Assembly: GCA_947626035.1 (NCBI GenBank)
Contig: CANQQR010000001.1
Coordinates: forward strand, 77,096 to 139,594
DNA: 62,499 nucleotides
Direction: 5' to 3'
Origin: an uncultured Bacilli bacterium
Lineage (GTDB): Bacteria > Bacillota_I > Bacilli_A > RF39 > UBA660
The stretch's first letter is position 1. Each line of letters opens with the position of its first letter. Below are positions 17,637 to 25,838 of the stretch, piece after piece. Made by a program: the position numbers and the translations under genes. The notes under the pieces are model-generated. The model did not search any database. It was not told where the DNA came from and saw only the letters and a list, made by a program, of their open reading frames with translations.

Positions 17637-17938
17637 AGTTTATTAAATACTTTGTTTGTAATATGTATAATTTCCTCTCCATAAGTGGCAATTAAGTCAG
17701 CTAAAAGCTCTTCCTGCTCCAGAGTAAGATCAACATTATAAGAAAACATAGCTGCGTGTGTCAACTCATGACAAAGCACTTTTTTAAAGAATTTGCCCTT
17801 TAGCTGATCATTAATATAAATAGTCTTAGTATTATCATCGCAAGTAGCAATGGATAAAGAGCCGTCGCTTCGATACAATAGAGGATGATACTCATTTACA
17901 AATTTAATGTACCAAGTCTCACCATTAATCTCTATCAT
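17624..17938 (-). CDS. Small HExxH metalloprotease-like protein
   Basis: A 104-aa protein with LCHELTHAAMF (HExxH near residues 57-61) and a downstream acidic helix EQEELLADLIATYGEEI that could supply the third zinc ligand, as in ImmA or SprT-like minimal gluzincins. It is last in the minus-strand direction, overlapping the previous gene's stop by four bases. Possible roles include proteolysis of a host or phage factor; no substrate is indicated. Confidence 0.65.
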   Translation of the reverse strand: MIEINGETWYIKFVNEYHPLLYRSDGSLSIATCDDNTKTIYINDQLKGKFFKKVLCHELTHAAMFSYNVDLTLEQEELLADLIATYGEEIIHITNKVFNKLKGV

Positions 17939-18576
17939 TTTATTTTAGCGGCAAGCGTAGTCAATTTCTGACTTAGCATAGCTCTTTCCTCGGGAGATGC
18001 ATCCTGAATCATTTCAGTCATATCTTCAGTGAGTTCTTGCATATATGTCTCTAACTCTTTCATTTGCTCAGGCGTTCCTTTATGTAATTCTTTAGACTCC
18101 ATATAGTTTTTTCTACTCATTGGACTTCTACCTTCCCTTACATCCCTGATTTCCATTGGGTAATTATAGTCTGAAAAATTGCGGGAGCTGCCGCTTGAAG
18201 ACGAACTGGAGTCACCTCTTCCGCCACCGGAACTAGACATATTTCCACCTGACCGAGACCCGCCGCTGTAATACATGCGACCATAATCTCTATCCATATC
18301 TCTGTATTCAGGATGCATATGATAATATGGCTCTTGATAGAAGCGCTGAGGCTGATTTTGAGGCATATATTCCTTAATCTTATCCATTACTTTCTTCTCT
18401 TCTTTTGATTCTTCCATGGCCTTAACGACGCTACAGTAATACATCGCTTCTTCCATGTCTTTAATCATGTCAATTACCTCGCCCAATTCTTTTGCATCGA
18501 CTTCCGCGAGGTTTTGTCCCATTTGAGACTCTACACAGCTTACAAGCTGATTTTTGATAGCTTTTAATCTTTCCAT
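17935..18576 (-). CDS. Low-complexity protein with Gly/Ser-rich linker
   Basis: A 213-aa protein: an N-terminal helical domain (about residues 1-70), a Met/Tyr-rich then Gly/Ser-rich linker (about 85-135), and a C-terminal helical domain (about 165-213) ending KLTTLAAKIK. Preceded by AAGGAGGTAAAAC. Similar tripartite proteins occur in Clostridia and their phages, function unknown. It lies in a cluster of unusual small proteins after the DGR, perhaps virion-associated. Confidence 0.6.
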   Translation of the reverse strand: MERLKAIKNQLVSCVESQMGQNLAEVDAKELGEVIDMIKDMEEAMYYCSVVKAMEESKEEKKVMDKIKEYMPQNQPQRFYQEPYYHMHPEYRDMDRDYGRMYYSGGSRSGGNMSSSGGGRGDSSSSSSGSSRNFSDYNYPMEIRDVREGRSPMSRKNYMESKELHKGTPEQMKELETYMQELTEDMTEMIQDASPEERAMLSQKLTTLAAKIK

Positions 18577-18588
18577 AGTTTTACCTCC

Positions 18589-19017
18589 TTATGCAACTCT
18601 TTCTACTACTAAATTAGCATTTTGAACGTCTATTGTTTGAGCACTGACATTCTTAACGCTTATCTGTGAGCAGCAGCCAAGAGGAACACTAACAAAAGCT
18701 ACGCTAGATACATTATTAAATTCAGCAGTCGTAGTTGGTGTTACTGTAGCAGTAGAGCTGGCTAACGCTTCTCCGTTAATTGCAATAGCTACAGAAATTG
18801 GCGCAGGTACTGTTCCGCCATCTGGCACTGCTATATTTGCTCCAAATGAAACCTTATACAATGCGCGGCACTGCTTAGAGCTACCGCGCAGAGTAACAAG
18901 GCCACTACCCTCACGATGGAGTATGGAGCAAGAACAGCTATACACAGGCACTTCTGTGAATAATACATTTTGATTTGTTGCTACTGTTTGTAGAGTAACC
19001 GCTGTAAATTCAGCCAT
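18589..19017 (-). CDS. Beta-rich protein, probably jelly-roll (decoration/surface type)
   Basis: About 142 aa from ATG 19017, chosen because GGAGGTAAAAGAA precedes it. The sequence is almost entirely beta-strands rich in Ala, Val, Thr and Ser, with CSCS near the N-terminus and GCCSQISVKN late, ending with NLVVERVA. This looks like TNF/C1q- or BclA-C-like trimeric jelly rolls used as surface knobs. The family call is weak. Neighbours suggest a shared structural or surface role. Confidence 0.5.
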   Translation of the reverse strand: MAEFTAVTLQTVATNQNVLFTEVPVYSCSCSILHREGSGLVTLRGSSKQCRALYKVSFGANIAVPDGGTVPAPISVAIAINGEALASSTATVTPTTTAEFNNVSSVAFVSVPLGCCSQISVKNVSAQTIDVQNANLVVERVA

Positions 19018-19052
19018 TTCTTTTACCTCCAAGATAGTTATTAATTAGTTAA

Positions 19053-19907
19053 TTACGCTACTGCGTAACCTTGACCATAGCCGCAACCACAGCCGCTATA
19101 TCCATAGCTATTAGCTAAAACCGCGGGAGACCAGTTGCCCAAACCGCATGGAGACGCCGCAGGATAAGCTGGAACTGGCGTTGGAGCTACAATACCGCGG
19201 ACCTGATTGATAATATACTGTGCGGTTGTCTGATCGCCGCATGAAGCAAGTTTGGTACGCAGGTCAGCAATAGTTTCATCTTTTCTAGCACTTTCCATAG
19301 CATCAAGACGAGCCAAGATACGATCAGTATCATTATGCGCGTTCTGTATAATAGCCGTTGTATTAGTAGCAGCATTGTAATTAGTGTCACAGTTAGCTCT
19401 TTCAATCTGGTTGCCAATCTGCATCTGACCAGTCCGTAAGTCACAGCAGCATCCCGATAATTGAGTTTGCAGAGCATTCTGATTCTGAAGAGCAACGGTA
19501 TTAGCAGCATAAAAGCCGCCCTGAATTGTGTTGTTCAGACCATTGATCATCTGAGCGGTATCATACTGTTGATTACAGATAGTGCTATTTAAATTAGCAA
19601 AACCTACATTAACAGCGTCAGAGATTGCGCCAGTCTCACGCATTAAGTTCTGGAAGTTATTGTCGATACAAGCTTGTTCGCGAGTTAGTGCACCTTGAGA
19701 CGCGGCAGTGCTACCACCCCCGCCACGGTTGCCCATACCACCAAAACCATTACCATCCCATCCGCAGAAGACGAATAAGAACAGGATGATAATCCACCAA
19801 GCGTATCCACCTCCAAAACCATCTCCATTATTGGAGTTTCTTCCACTGCCGCCTGTTGCAGCAGCAATGTCGGCTAAACTATAGCCACAGTTTGAAGTGT
19901 TAAACAT
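19053..19907 (-). CDS. Gly-rich membrane-anchored Cys-rich protein, unknown
   Basis: A 284-aa protein. Gly-rich N-terminus, then one hydrophobic segment WWIIILFLFVFCGW (about residues 36-49), another Gly-rich stretch, a long Asn/Gln-rich helical region with SGCCCDLRT in the middle, and a Gly/Tyr/Cys tail (YGYSGCGCGYGQGYA). Preceded by ATAGGAGGATAAC. I have no function for it; it resembles conserved unknown proteins of Clostridia. A single-span membrane protein that oligomerises through its helices is the best reading. Confidence 0.55.
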   Translation of the reverse strand: MFNTSNCGYSLADIAAATGGSGRNSNNGDGFGGGYAWWIIILFLFVFCGWDGNGFGGMGNRGGGGSTAASQGALTREQACIDNNFQNLMRETGAISDAVNVGFANLNSTICNQQYDTAQMINGLNNTIQGGFYAANTVALQNQNALQTQLSGCCCDLRTGQMQIGNQIERANCDTNYNAATNTTAIIQNAHNDTDRILARLDAMESARKDETIADLRTKLASCGDQTTAQYIINQVRGIVAPTPVPAYPAASPCGLGNWSPAVLANSYGYSGCGCGYGQGYAVA

Positions 19908-19948
19908 TTTGTTATCCTCCTATAAAATATTTGTTATATATAAAAAGT

Positions 19949-20188
19949 TTACAGACCTATTTGTTTCTTAAAATCTGCAAACTCTTTATCAAAATTGGTG
20001 CCCCTCTCATTGCAAATATTACGAGCTATTTGTTCAATACCCGCAGTATCATTATGTTGAGCTAAATTCAATAGATTAGCAAATGTTGGATTCCCTTCGC
20101 TACTTTGTTGTAATATGTTTAATATAAACTGTTGCGGATTTCCGCTTCTCATCATTAAACCAATTGTTTGCAATAAATTAGAAGCCAT
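19949..20188 (-). CDS. Small helical protein, unknown
   Basis: A 79-aa helical protein beginning MASNLLQTIGLMMRSGNPQQFI and containing LLNLAQHNDTAGIEQIARNI. Starts with overlap of the upstream gene's end; AAGGAGGTAAGTAAG precedes the ATG. Function not recognised; it travels with the Pro/Gln-rich and membrane proteins on either side. Confidence 0.55.
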   Translation of the reverse strand: MASNLLQTIGLMMRSGNPQQFILNILQQSSEGNPTFANLLNLAQHNDTAGIEQIARNICNERGTNFDKEFADFKKQIGL

Positions 20189-20621
20189 TCTTACTTACCT
20201 CCTTGCGCGGCGGCTGCTGCTTTGGAGCGTCAATAAGCGAATCTATTTTCTCGTCTAATCCAGTTATTTTCTCCATTAACTGAGATAATATTGTGCTAGA
20301 GTTCTCGGTCTCTTCGGCTTGAGCGGCGACCGCGGGTTCATATTTTACAATACTAGTTGTACCATTATTATTCCAAGTCTTTAAGTAGATTTCACTTAAA
20401 TCTGCTTTTGGAAACACGCCATATCCGCCCATCGGTACTTCTGTAGCCTTAACCATTTCCTCGCTGTCTACTACTTTCCCATTTAATATAGTTTGCGGCT
20501 GCGGTTGAGGCTGTACAAACTGTTGCTGCGGTTGCTGCACCATAGATTGCTGATATGGATATTGGTACTGATTATTATAGAGACTATTCATATAATAACC
20601 AGGTGTTTGATAATAATTCAT
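20178..20621 (-). CDS. Tyr/Pro/Gln-rich protein, unknown
   Basis: A 147-aa protein: N-terminal low-complexity Tyr/Gln/Pro stretch (residues 1-45), a compact middle (about 50-95, with EVPMGGYGVFPKADLSEIY), and a C-terminal helix LSQLMEKITGLDEKIDSLI likely to form a coiled coil. Strong ribosome binding site AAAGGAGGAAGAT. First gene of the four to six gene cluster running to 17.6 kb. Function unknown, likely virion-associated or membrane-adjacent. Confidence 0.55.
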   Translation of the reverse strand: MNYYQTPGYYMNSLYNNQYQYPYQQSMVQQPQQQFVQPQPQPQTILNGKVVDSEEMVKATEVPMGGYGVFPKADLSEIYLKTWNNNGTTSIVKYEPAVAAQAEETENSSTILSQLMEKITGLDEKIDSLIDAPKQQPPRKEVSKNGF

Positions 20622-20832
20622 ATCTTCCTCCTTTTAAAATATTATTTACCTTTCCCTTACATCTATTATTAAAAATTAGTTTAAATGAAATTTTAATGAT
20701 TGTCCTAAGTTTTTATTAAAATTTAAAATTTGGCAGGTAACTCGTTGAAAGAGTTAGAATATGAATATTTTATCATTTCTAAAAAAAGCTTAGATTTTTA
20801 GCCTAACACCAATTTATAGGAGAATAAAAAAA
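20622..20832. other. AT-rich intergenic region
   Basis: About 210 bp without a gene between the unknown cluster and the DGR terminators. It holds a small hairpin (TAACTC/GAGTTA near 20741-20759). On the minus strand a weak extended -10 (TGATAAAAT) without a matching -35 could start the cluster at 20621. I see no convincing promoter. Confidence 0.3.
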
Positions 20833-20834
20833 AT

Positions 20835-20855
20835 GGGAAATACTAAGTATTTCCC
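20835..20855 (-). terminator. Second terminator after DGR operon
   Basis: GGGAAATAC pairs with GTATTTCCC (nine pairs, three-base loop). On the minus strand it is followed by a run of eight Ts. It backs up the hairpin at 20866. Confidence 0.75.
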
Positions 20856-20865
20856 AATAAAAATA

Positions 20866-20891
20866 AGCGGAAAGATTTTACTCTTTCCGCT
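20866..20891 (-). terminator. First terminator after DGR operon
   Basis: AGCGGAAAGA and TCTTTCCGCT form ten perfect pairs around a six-base loop just after the stop of the 87-aa gene. T-rich sequence (TTATTTTTATT) follows on the minus strand. Confidence 0.8.
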
Positions 20892-20892
20892 A

Positions 20893-21156
20893 TCATTCTA
20901 GTACACAATCAACAATTGTTGATTCAGACTCATCCTGTTCAAATTGAACAGAAGTAATATTTACATTTTTAAATTGTAATATTCCACTTTTACCTAATTC
21001 AAATGAAATTCCATTTAGTTTAACATAATTTCTGACTTTAGAACATATACCTATTCGTACAATACTTCTAAAATCAGGGGACTCCACCTTTATTCTATCT
21101 ACAAGCTCCTCGCCCGCAGAGAAAGGACCTCGTAATTGTACATTCTTATTATTCAT
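20893..21156 (-). CDS. Small beta-rich protein downstream of DGR reverse transcriptase
   Basis: An 87-aa protein 14 nt after the reverse transcriptase stop, with AGGAGGGTTAT as ribosome binding site. Predicted mostly beta-strand (VRNYVKLNGISFELGKSGILQFKN in sequence order), no recognised motif. It shares the DGR transcript and the double terminator, so it may be a DGR accessory or simply the last tail-operon gene. Confidence 0.55.
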   Translation of the reverse strand: MNNKNVQLRGPFSAGEELVDRIKVESPDFRSIVRIGICSKVRNYVKLNGISFELGKSGILQFKNVNITSVQFEQDESESTIVDCVLE

Positions 21157-21170
21157 AATATAACCCTCCT

Positions 21171-22328
21171 CTACGCTGCTAAACCAATTTTCTTCATATT
21201 ATCTACCATAATTGGTATCATAAATAAATCATGATATAATTTTTCTAATCTATATTGTGTCTTTCGACTATTCTTCCCTTTAAAATATCCACGCATAGAC
21301 TGATAAGCTGTATTAATCATATCTATATTTAACTTGCCTAAGTCATATAATTTTTTGAGCTTCTTAAACTTGCGTCTATTACGTGTCACATATGCTCTTT
21401 CTACTCGCCGCACAACCTTACCTGTAGTACTTAAATTGTATTGTGTCTTAAGAAAAGTGAAAGAGTGTGTCAACTTAACTAAACGTATCTTCTTCTCATT
21501 TAACTCTATACCAACTTCCGTGCATTTCTTACTTATCTCTTGTAAACAATATTGTAAGTATTCTTTACTTTCATGAATAAGATAGCTATCATCCATATAT
21601 CTCCCATAGCCTTTAATTCTTAACACTTCTGTAATATAATGATCTATCTTATTTGGATAATTGATCGCAAATGTTTGATTGGTTTCACTTCCTAACCCAA
21701 GCCCTTTTTCTCCATAAACATCAACTGTTTGGTGAATTAAATTAATAATTCTTTTATCATATATCTTCTTCTCCATATCTTTATAAATAGGTTCATGAAG
21801 AATATTTTCAAAATAACTATGATAATCTATAAGCAAGATATATCCATCTCGTCCACGCTTCCTATAAAAATCAGTTAAATGTTTTACAATAGCTTTCTGA
21901 TGAAAACTAATTCCTTTTCTATATAAACTTGCGCCGTTATAATAAATCAATGAGTTAGAAATTATAGGAATCAAGCAATTCTGATTTAACGATTTTAAAA
22001 CTACTCTTTCACTTATATGTACGCTCTTGATATTACGTACTTTACCGCGTTCTCGCAACGTAAACTCAAAGAATCCTTTAAAGACACTATCTCCATTACG
22101 TAGCAGTCTCCGCGCCTTATAAATATTTTCTAGTATATGCGCTTCATACTTTTGAGTGCTAGCTTTCCAACCAACACTTTTCTTACACTGATAGAAAGAA
22201 TTATATAAACTTTCAAATGCTATGATATTATTAAAATTGCCATATTTTTTATTTAAAACATCTCTTTTAGCTTTTCGCGCTTTTCTTCTTCTTTGAAATC
22301 TAGCTTCATGCCTTTCGGAACTTGTCAT
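21171..22328 (-). CDS. DGR reverse transcriptase
   Basis: A 385-aa reverse transcriptase. A basic N-terminus precedes the fingers; motif A is LLIDYHSYF (Asp168); the motif 4 region is GLGLGSETNQ (209-218), where a glutamine replaces the proline of retron and group II enzymes, as in DGR enzymes; the catalytic box is YMDD (244-247). A thumb-like basic region follows. It starts at ATG after AGAGAGGATAGTCT. With template repeat, Avd-like protein and target gene beside it, the role is copying template RNA with errors at adenines to diversify the fibre tip. Confidence 0.93.
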   Translation of the reverse strand: MTSSERHEARFQRRRKARKAKRDVLNKKYGNFNNIIAFESLYNSFYQCKKSVGWKASTQKYEAHILENIYKARRLLRNGDSVFKGFFEFTLRERGKVRNIKSVHISERVVLKSLNQNCLIPIISNSLIYYNGASLYRKGISFHQKAIVKHLTDFYRKRGRDGYILLIDYHSYFENILHEPIYKDMEKKIYDKRIINLIHQTVDVYGEKGLGLGSETNQTFAINYPNKIDHYITEVLRIKGYGRYMDDSYLIHESKEYLQYCLQEISKKCTEVGIELNEKKIRLVKLTHSFTFLKTQYNLSTTGKVVRRVERAYVTRNRRKFKKLKKLYDLGKLNIDMINTAYQSMRGYFKGKNSRKTQYRLEKLYHDLFMIPIMVDNMKKIGLAA

Positions 22329-22358
22329 AGACTATCCTCTCTTTATTAAAAAATATTT

Positions 22359-22554
22359 GGCACATGCGAGCCTTATCCAGGTGTGGCATGTGCCTATGCC
22401 GGGTCCTACTGTAAGATTGACCCAATCTACGCGCTATTACAAACCGTATCACTAGAGTATGGGCATGAAAGCAAGGATGACGCGTAGAACCTTGCCCATG
22501 CAAGAAGCGTCCGCCCATCTCATCCCAGCACCAATTTGTGGCAATTTCTTGCCA
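22359..22554 (-). ncRNA. Structured RNA between template repeat and RT
   Basis: On the minus strand: a six-pair hairpin with GAAA tetraloop (22539-22554); hairpin GCAAGG/CCTTGC (22471-22495) whose loop CGCGTAGA region (22481-22488) is exactly complementary to 22426-22433, a probable eight-pair pseudoknot; hairpin GGGTC/GACCC (22401-22423); and a nine-pair stem GGCACATGC/GCATGTGCC (22359-22394) just before the RT ribosome binding site. It is clearly GC-richer than its flanks and has no credible gene. It is probably the 3' part of the DGR template RNA. Confidence 0.6.
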
Positions 22555-22733
22555 GCAGGTCACAAGCTCATAAATAATTATTTTTATATTATATTTTTGA
22601 CGTATGCTCATTGTCTGTATACAGGTCCAGAAACACGATCTAGACAATTGGTTTCAGCTTGTATCTCCCACCCGTAGATGTAGACCTTACATAGCTTACT
22701 CCGTCGAAGCAACGCTGATAAAAATTATTTATC

Positions 22734-22853
22734 CACAGAGGCACCCCATTAGAGTTGGTAGCGCTGTTGTAGTTGGCATTGCCGTTGTTGTTGACATTGC
22801 AGCAGTTAGTAGATGAAGCAGTGCTTACAGAAGCTAACCACCAGTTGTAGCGA
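22734..22853 (-). repeat. DGR template repeat (TR)
   Basis: 120 bp matching the variable repeat at 23656-23775. Read on the minus strand the two differ at 17 positions, every one an adenine in the template; the other 88 non-adenine positions are identical. It is rich in AAC/AAT codons (NVNNNGNANYN when translated), the usual TR signature. An AT hairpin GATAAA/TTTATC follows its 3' end. A 95-codon frame runs through it, but it is template rather than gene. Confidence 0.95.
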
Positions 22854-22964
22854 AAATTTTTATTAAAAATTTTTGTCCCAACCGTCGTCGCGAACTCAAC
22901 AAAAACATCAGATAACCGATGTCCCACTGGAACATAGCTTGTAACCTATGTATATTATTTAAAA

Positions 22965-23384
22965 TTAAGAATCTTTATGACTCTTAATTAATTTGTCTAA
23001 TTTATGTTTGATCAGCTCATTTTCGTCAACAAGTAACGCTACAACTCTTTCATATGGGCTAATCTTAATATGTAGATGAAGCTTTGCCATTTGTAGCTCC
23101 GAAAAAATCTTATCTATTGCATCAAGCATACCTAGCAAAGCCATCTTTTGACGCTCATAAGTAATCTCAGATTTCTCTTTATCATACTTACAATTATCAT
23201 ATTTATATCCATTGTCTATTAATTCCCTACACGCATCAATTGCTGATGTGGCATAGACAAAACGATACCGTTTAGGTATAGCCTTCTCATTCATGACTAA
23301 TCTAGTAACTTCTACGCGGATTTCCTTTGCTCTGTTTAAATATTCTGTTTCCGCTATCTCTCTTTGCGTAAGCAATACGCTCAT
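22965..23384 (-). CDS. avd: Avd-like DGR accessory protein
   Basis: A 139-aa all-helical protein upstream of the template repeat, where DGRs encode Avd, the pentameric four-helix-bundle partner of the reverse transcriptase. Helices: a first helix with TEYLNRAKEIRVEVTRL, then IPKRYRFVYATSAIDACREL, a YERQKMALLGMLDAIDKIF helix and a final ISPYERVVALLVDENELIK helix. The IPKRYR segment before helix two and an arginine/lysine-rich face fit Avd. It overlaps the previous gene by ATGA. Confidence 0.75.
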   Translation of the reverse strand: MSVLLTQREIAETEYLNRAKEIRVEVTRLVMNEKAIPKRYRFVYATSAIDACRELIDNGYKYDNCKYDKEKSEITYERQKMALLGMLDAIDKIFSELQMAKLHLHIKISPYERVVALLVDENELIKHKLDKLIKSHKDS

Positions 23385-23599
23385 TCTTGAATCTCCTTTA
23401 ACTCTTCTTCTAACCGATTAATTTCAGCTCGCCACTCTTCTCTTTGCTCTTTAATTGGCGCATACTCTTCCTCAGAGAACAGACCTTCGGAATGTTTCAT
23501 GGCTTTATAATCGGTATCTATTAATAGACTTTTATAAATATTTATTTTGTTCATAGTTTCTTGAAATCTATAAGATTTCTCTTCATCAAAGTTGTCCAA
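23381..23599 (-). CDS. Small charged coiled-coil protein
   Basis: A 72-aa protein starting at TTG (ribosome binding site AAAGGAGGAT about 10 nt upstream). It is a charged helical hairpin: about residues 5-30 and 45-72, ending EINRLEEELKEIQE. It lies between the DGR target and the Avd-like gene, translationally coupled to the latter. Could chaperone the fibre or support the DGR; no direct evidence. Confidence 0.55.
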   Translation of the reverse strand: MDNFDEEKSYRFQETMNKINIYKSLLIDTDYKAMKHSEGLFSEEEYAPIKEQREEWRAEINRLEEELKEIQE

Positions 23600-23621
23600 A
23601 ATTTTTTATCCTCCTTTAAAG

Positions 23622-25835
23622 TTAAACTAATTTTGTTGTGTGAGAAGTGCGGAAGCACAGAGGCACCCCAAGAGAGTTGGTAGCGCTGCCGCAGTAGGCA
23701 TTGCCGCCGCTGCTGACAATGCAGCAGTAAGTAGATGAAGCAGTGCCGACAGAAGCTAACCACCAGGCGGAGCGACCGCCACCATTTCCTCTACCCTTAA
23801 TCCTATACTTCCAATTGTTTGCAAATAATGGATATTGTACTGCTTGCCCTGAACCATATCCTGGTTGACTCCATATATTACAACCAAAAACTTCATATTC
23901 TGTAGGCACCCATAGCTTACCCATAGGATACCAGTGCCATCCCGAAGACGATGTTAATGTTGTAGATCCTTTCTGACCTCTTCGTTCTAGTAAGTATTGC
24001 TTATTAATAATTACGTTTTGTAAATCAGCAGGTAAACTACTAAATAGCCCATCAAGCTTAGATTTTAAATTGCAAGATAACCATGGTACGTCAGTTCCAT
24101 CATCTGAACCACTAGCACTAAGAGCATTATTAGTATTTGTAATATTCCATTGATATAATGTAGTAAAACAATCTTTACTAACCCAATCAATATGATGTGG
24201 TATTGGACTTAAAGTGCCTGTTTCGTATGCTCCATGAGTTTCAGTATTACCAGTATTTAAATAAGTATCAATACCAACTATTTGCGGTTTCATTGTTTCA
24301 GTGCCAACTTGAATAGTCATGTAATCGCCTAGCATAATATCTTTATAATTAACATCCTTAGTCATTTGATTAAAGTCGCTCCACCTATATCCTAGTGTAG
24401 TTAAATCACGACCTTCATAGACATGCTGACCTGGTACAATTACATAAGTTTTCATTACAGTATCTAAATATTTTTTATTAACAGCATTATCGTCAAGAGT
24501 AGGATCTGCTATTCCACTAAGTATAATATTATTAGAAGCGACATTTCCTTCTCCACCTGCAATAGTCAATGATCCTTTATCATCCATACTAATATTTACA
24601 ACATGTCCGCTATATTTTAATACAAGAGATGGAGGAATTGCATCAGACTCTATTACTAACGGTCCACTCTTCAGAGTCTGCATACTATCATTACCTAAGA
24701 AATTACTCGTAACATATTTCTTAGTAGTAGCATCATCGTTGAGTCTAGGATCTGCGACCTGCAATGTTTTTAAAGCATCTGTCTTAACGTCTTTAATCTT
24801 AACTTGTTTCTCCTCAAAGCTTACTTTAAATCCATCTCCAGCTTTATCTGTAAGACTTAATCCGTCTGCTTCAAGCGATCCCTTATTCCCATTACTATCA
24901 GTAAGAGTCACCTCAAAAGAACTTACATTTAATGTACTAGCAGCCTCATTTTCTTTAGCGGTCAGACTAATATCTTCACTTGTTACTTCATTTGTATAAG
25001 ATAAAGTACCTCCAACTGTACTTGTAGTTGTCAATTTTACATTATCGCCGCTAACAACAGTTGTATCAGTAATTTCTCCAACATCAGTCGTTGTCTTTGT
25101 TATAGTAACGGATTCATTACTGTAAGTAGCTGAAGGATCTGTTGCTGCTGTACCTGGCATCTGTAATGCCCCAGTCATAGTGTCGCCAACCTTTTTTACA
25201 AGTCCTTCTTCGCCACCTTTTACCATATATCTTTCATCGCCAAAGTCAACGGTAATTAAATCTTTTCCTTCTTTAGGTTTAGCGCCGCCTTGAAGAATCT
25301 TTGTTTGATCTTTAAGCTCTATGTGATCGCCATCATCTGCAATATGCCATAGTGGCACATCTGCGGGTATTGGTAAATTACCAAGGACGATACCTACTGT
25401 AATATCCGCGGTTGGTTTGCTATAGACCCAGAATGTAACACTGCCATCCGCGGTTTCCGCGTATCCGCTAGCAAGAATACTAAAGTTTTGAGAATATACA
25501 GACTGTTCTTCTGGAGAAGTATTTTTACCAACCAGATTGACAAGTAAAGCATTTCTGTCAGAAATATTCTCATTTTCAACTGTTTGTACCCATAAAGCTT
25601 TACCTTCAGCACCTGGCTTCCATCCACTTTCTAGCAAAGTTACTTCTACTAAAAGATTACCTTTATCTAACTCAATCTGAATGTTCTTAAATTGCTTCTC
25701 AACATTAATACCGCTTTCAAGTACGACATTTTTACCTTCAGCACCAATAGGATAAGATGTAAACGTGCCATCCGCATTTTTCTGATTAATAGTTTTTATA
25801 TACTTACCATCTTTAGGTGTTAATTCATACGCCAT
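23622..25835 (-). CDS. DGR-diversified tail fibre / receptor-binding protein
   Basis: A 737-aa fibre. N-terminal domain (about 1-230), then repeated fibre-type segments: KKVGDTMTGAL, ADPRLNDDATTKKYV and ADPTLDDNAVNKKYL. The C-terminal domain (about 560-737) resembles the C-type lectin fold used by DGR targets: KLWVPTEYEVFG, PLFANNWKYRIKG, SAWWLASV and GVPL. The variable repeat covers about residues 688-726. Twelve residues there differ from the template-encoded version. The last ten residues follow the repeat and are constant. It should bind the host surface. Confidence 0.88.
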   Translation of the reverse strand: MAYELTPKDGKYIKTINQKNADGTFTSYPIGAEGKNVVLESGINVEKQFKNIQIELDKGNLLVEVTLLESGWKPGAEGKALWVQTVENENISDRNALLVNLVGKNTSPEEQSVYSQNFSILASGYAETADGSVTFWVYSKPTADITVGIVLGNLPIPADVPLWHIADDGDHIELKDQTKILQGGAKPKEGKDLITVDFGDERYMVKGGEEGLVKKVGDTMTGALQMPGTAATDPSATYSNESVTITKTTTDVGEITDTTVVSGDNVKLTTTSTVGGTLSYTNEVTSEDISLTAKENEAASTLNVSSFEVTLTDSNGNKGSLEADGLSLTDKAGDGFKVSFEEKQVKIKDVKTDALKTLQVADPRLNDDATTKKYVTSNFLGNDSMQTLKSGPLVIESDAIPPSLVLKYSGHVVNISMDDKGSLTIAGGEGNVASNNIILSGIADPTLDDNAVNKKYLDTVMKTYVIVPGQHVYEGRDLTTLGYRWSDFNQMTKDVNYKDIMLGDYMTIQVGTETMKPQIVGIDTYLNTGNTETHGAYETGTLSPIPHHIDWVSKDCFTTLYQWNITNTNNALSASGSDDGTDVPWLSCNLKSKLDGLFSSLPADLQNVIINKQYLLERRGQKGSTTLTSSSGWHWYPMGKLWVPTEYEVFGCNIWSQPGYGSGQAVQYPLFANNWKYRIKGRGNGGGRSAWWLASVGTASSTYCCIVSSGGNAYCGSATNSLGVPLCFRTSHTTKLV
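23656..23775 (-). repeat. DGR variable repeat (VR)
   Basis: 120 bp at the 3' end of the fibre gene, aligned without gaps to the template repeat at 22734. Residues changed relative to the template: Y to S, N to A, S to G, N to Y, N to I, N to S, N to S, N to G, N to Y, Y to C, N to G, N to L, plus one silent change. Framework words WWLASV, TASST and SATNS are kept. A small hairpin GTGC/GCAC with a TTCC loop overlaps its 3' end. Confidence 0.95.
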
Positions 25836-25838
25836 TCT

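Noticed and set aside
22346..22495. About 48 open codons on the plus strand within the spacer
   Set aside because: No start codon or ribosome binding site, antisense to the DGR transcript; the apparent coding quality comes from the GC-rich hairpins.
22306..22647. 113-codon open frame over the TR-RT spacer (minus strand)
   Set aside because: It overlaps the reverse transcriptase start in another frame, has no ribosome binding site and covers the structured RNA; composition is not protein-like.
22640..22927. 95-codon frame running through the template repeat
   Set aside because: Its resemblance to the fibre C-terminus is because the template repeat encodes it. No ribosome binding site; it is template RNA.
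24739..24999. Long plus-strand frames inside the fibre and tape measure genes
   Set aside because: They are antisense shadows of long minus-strand genes, without ribosome binding sites.
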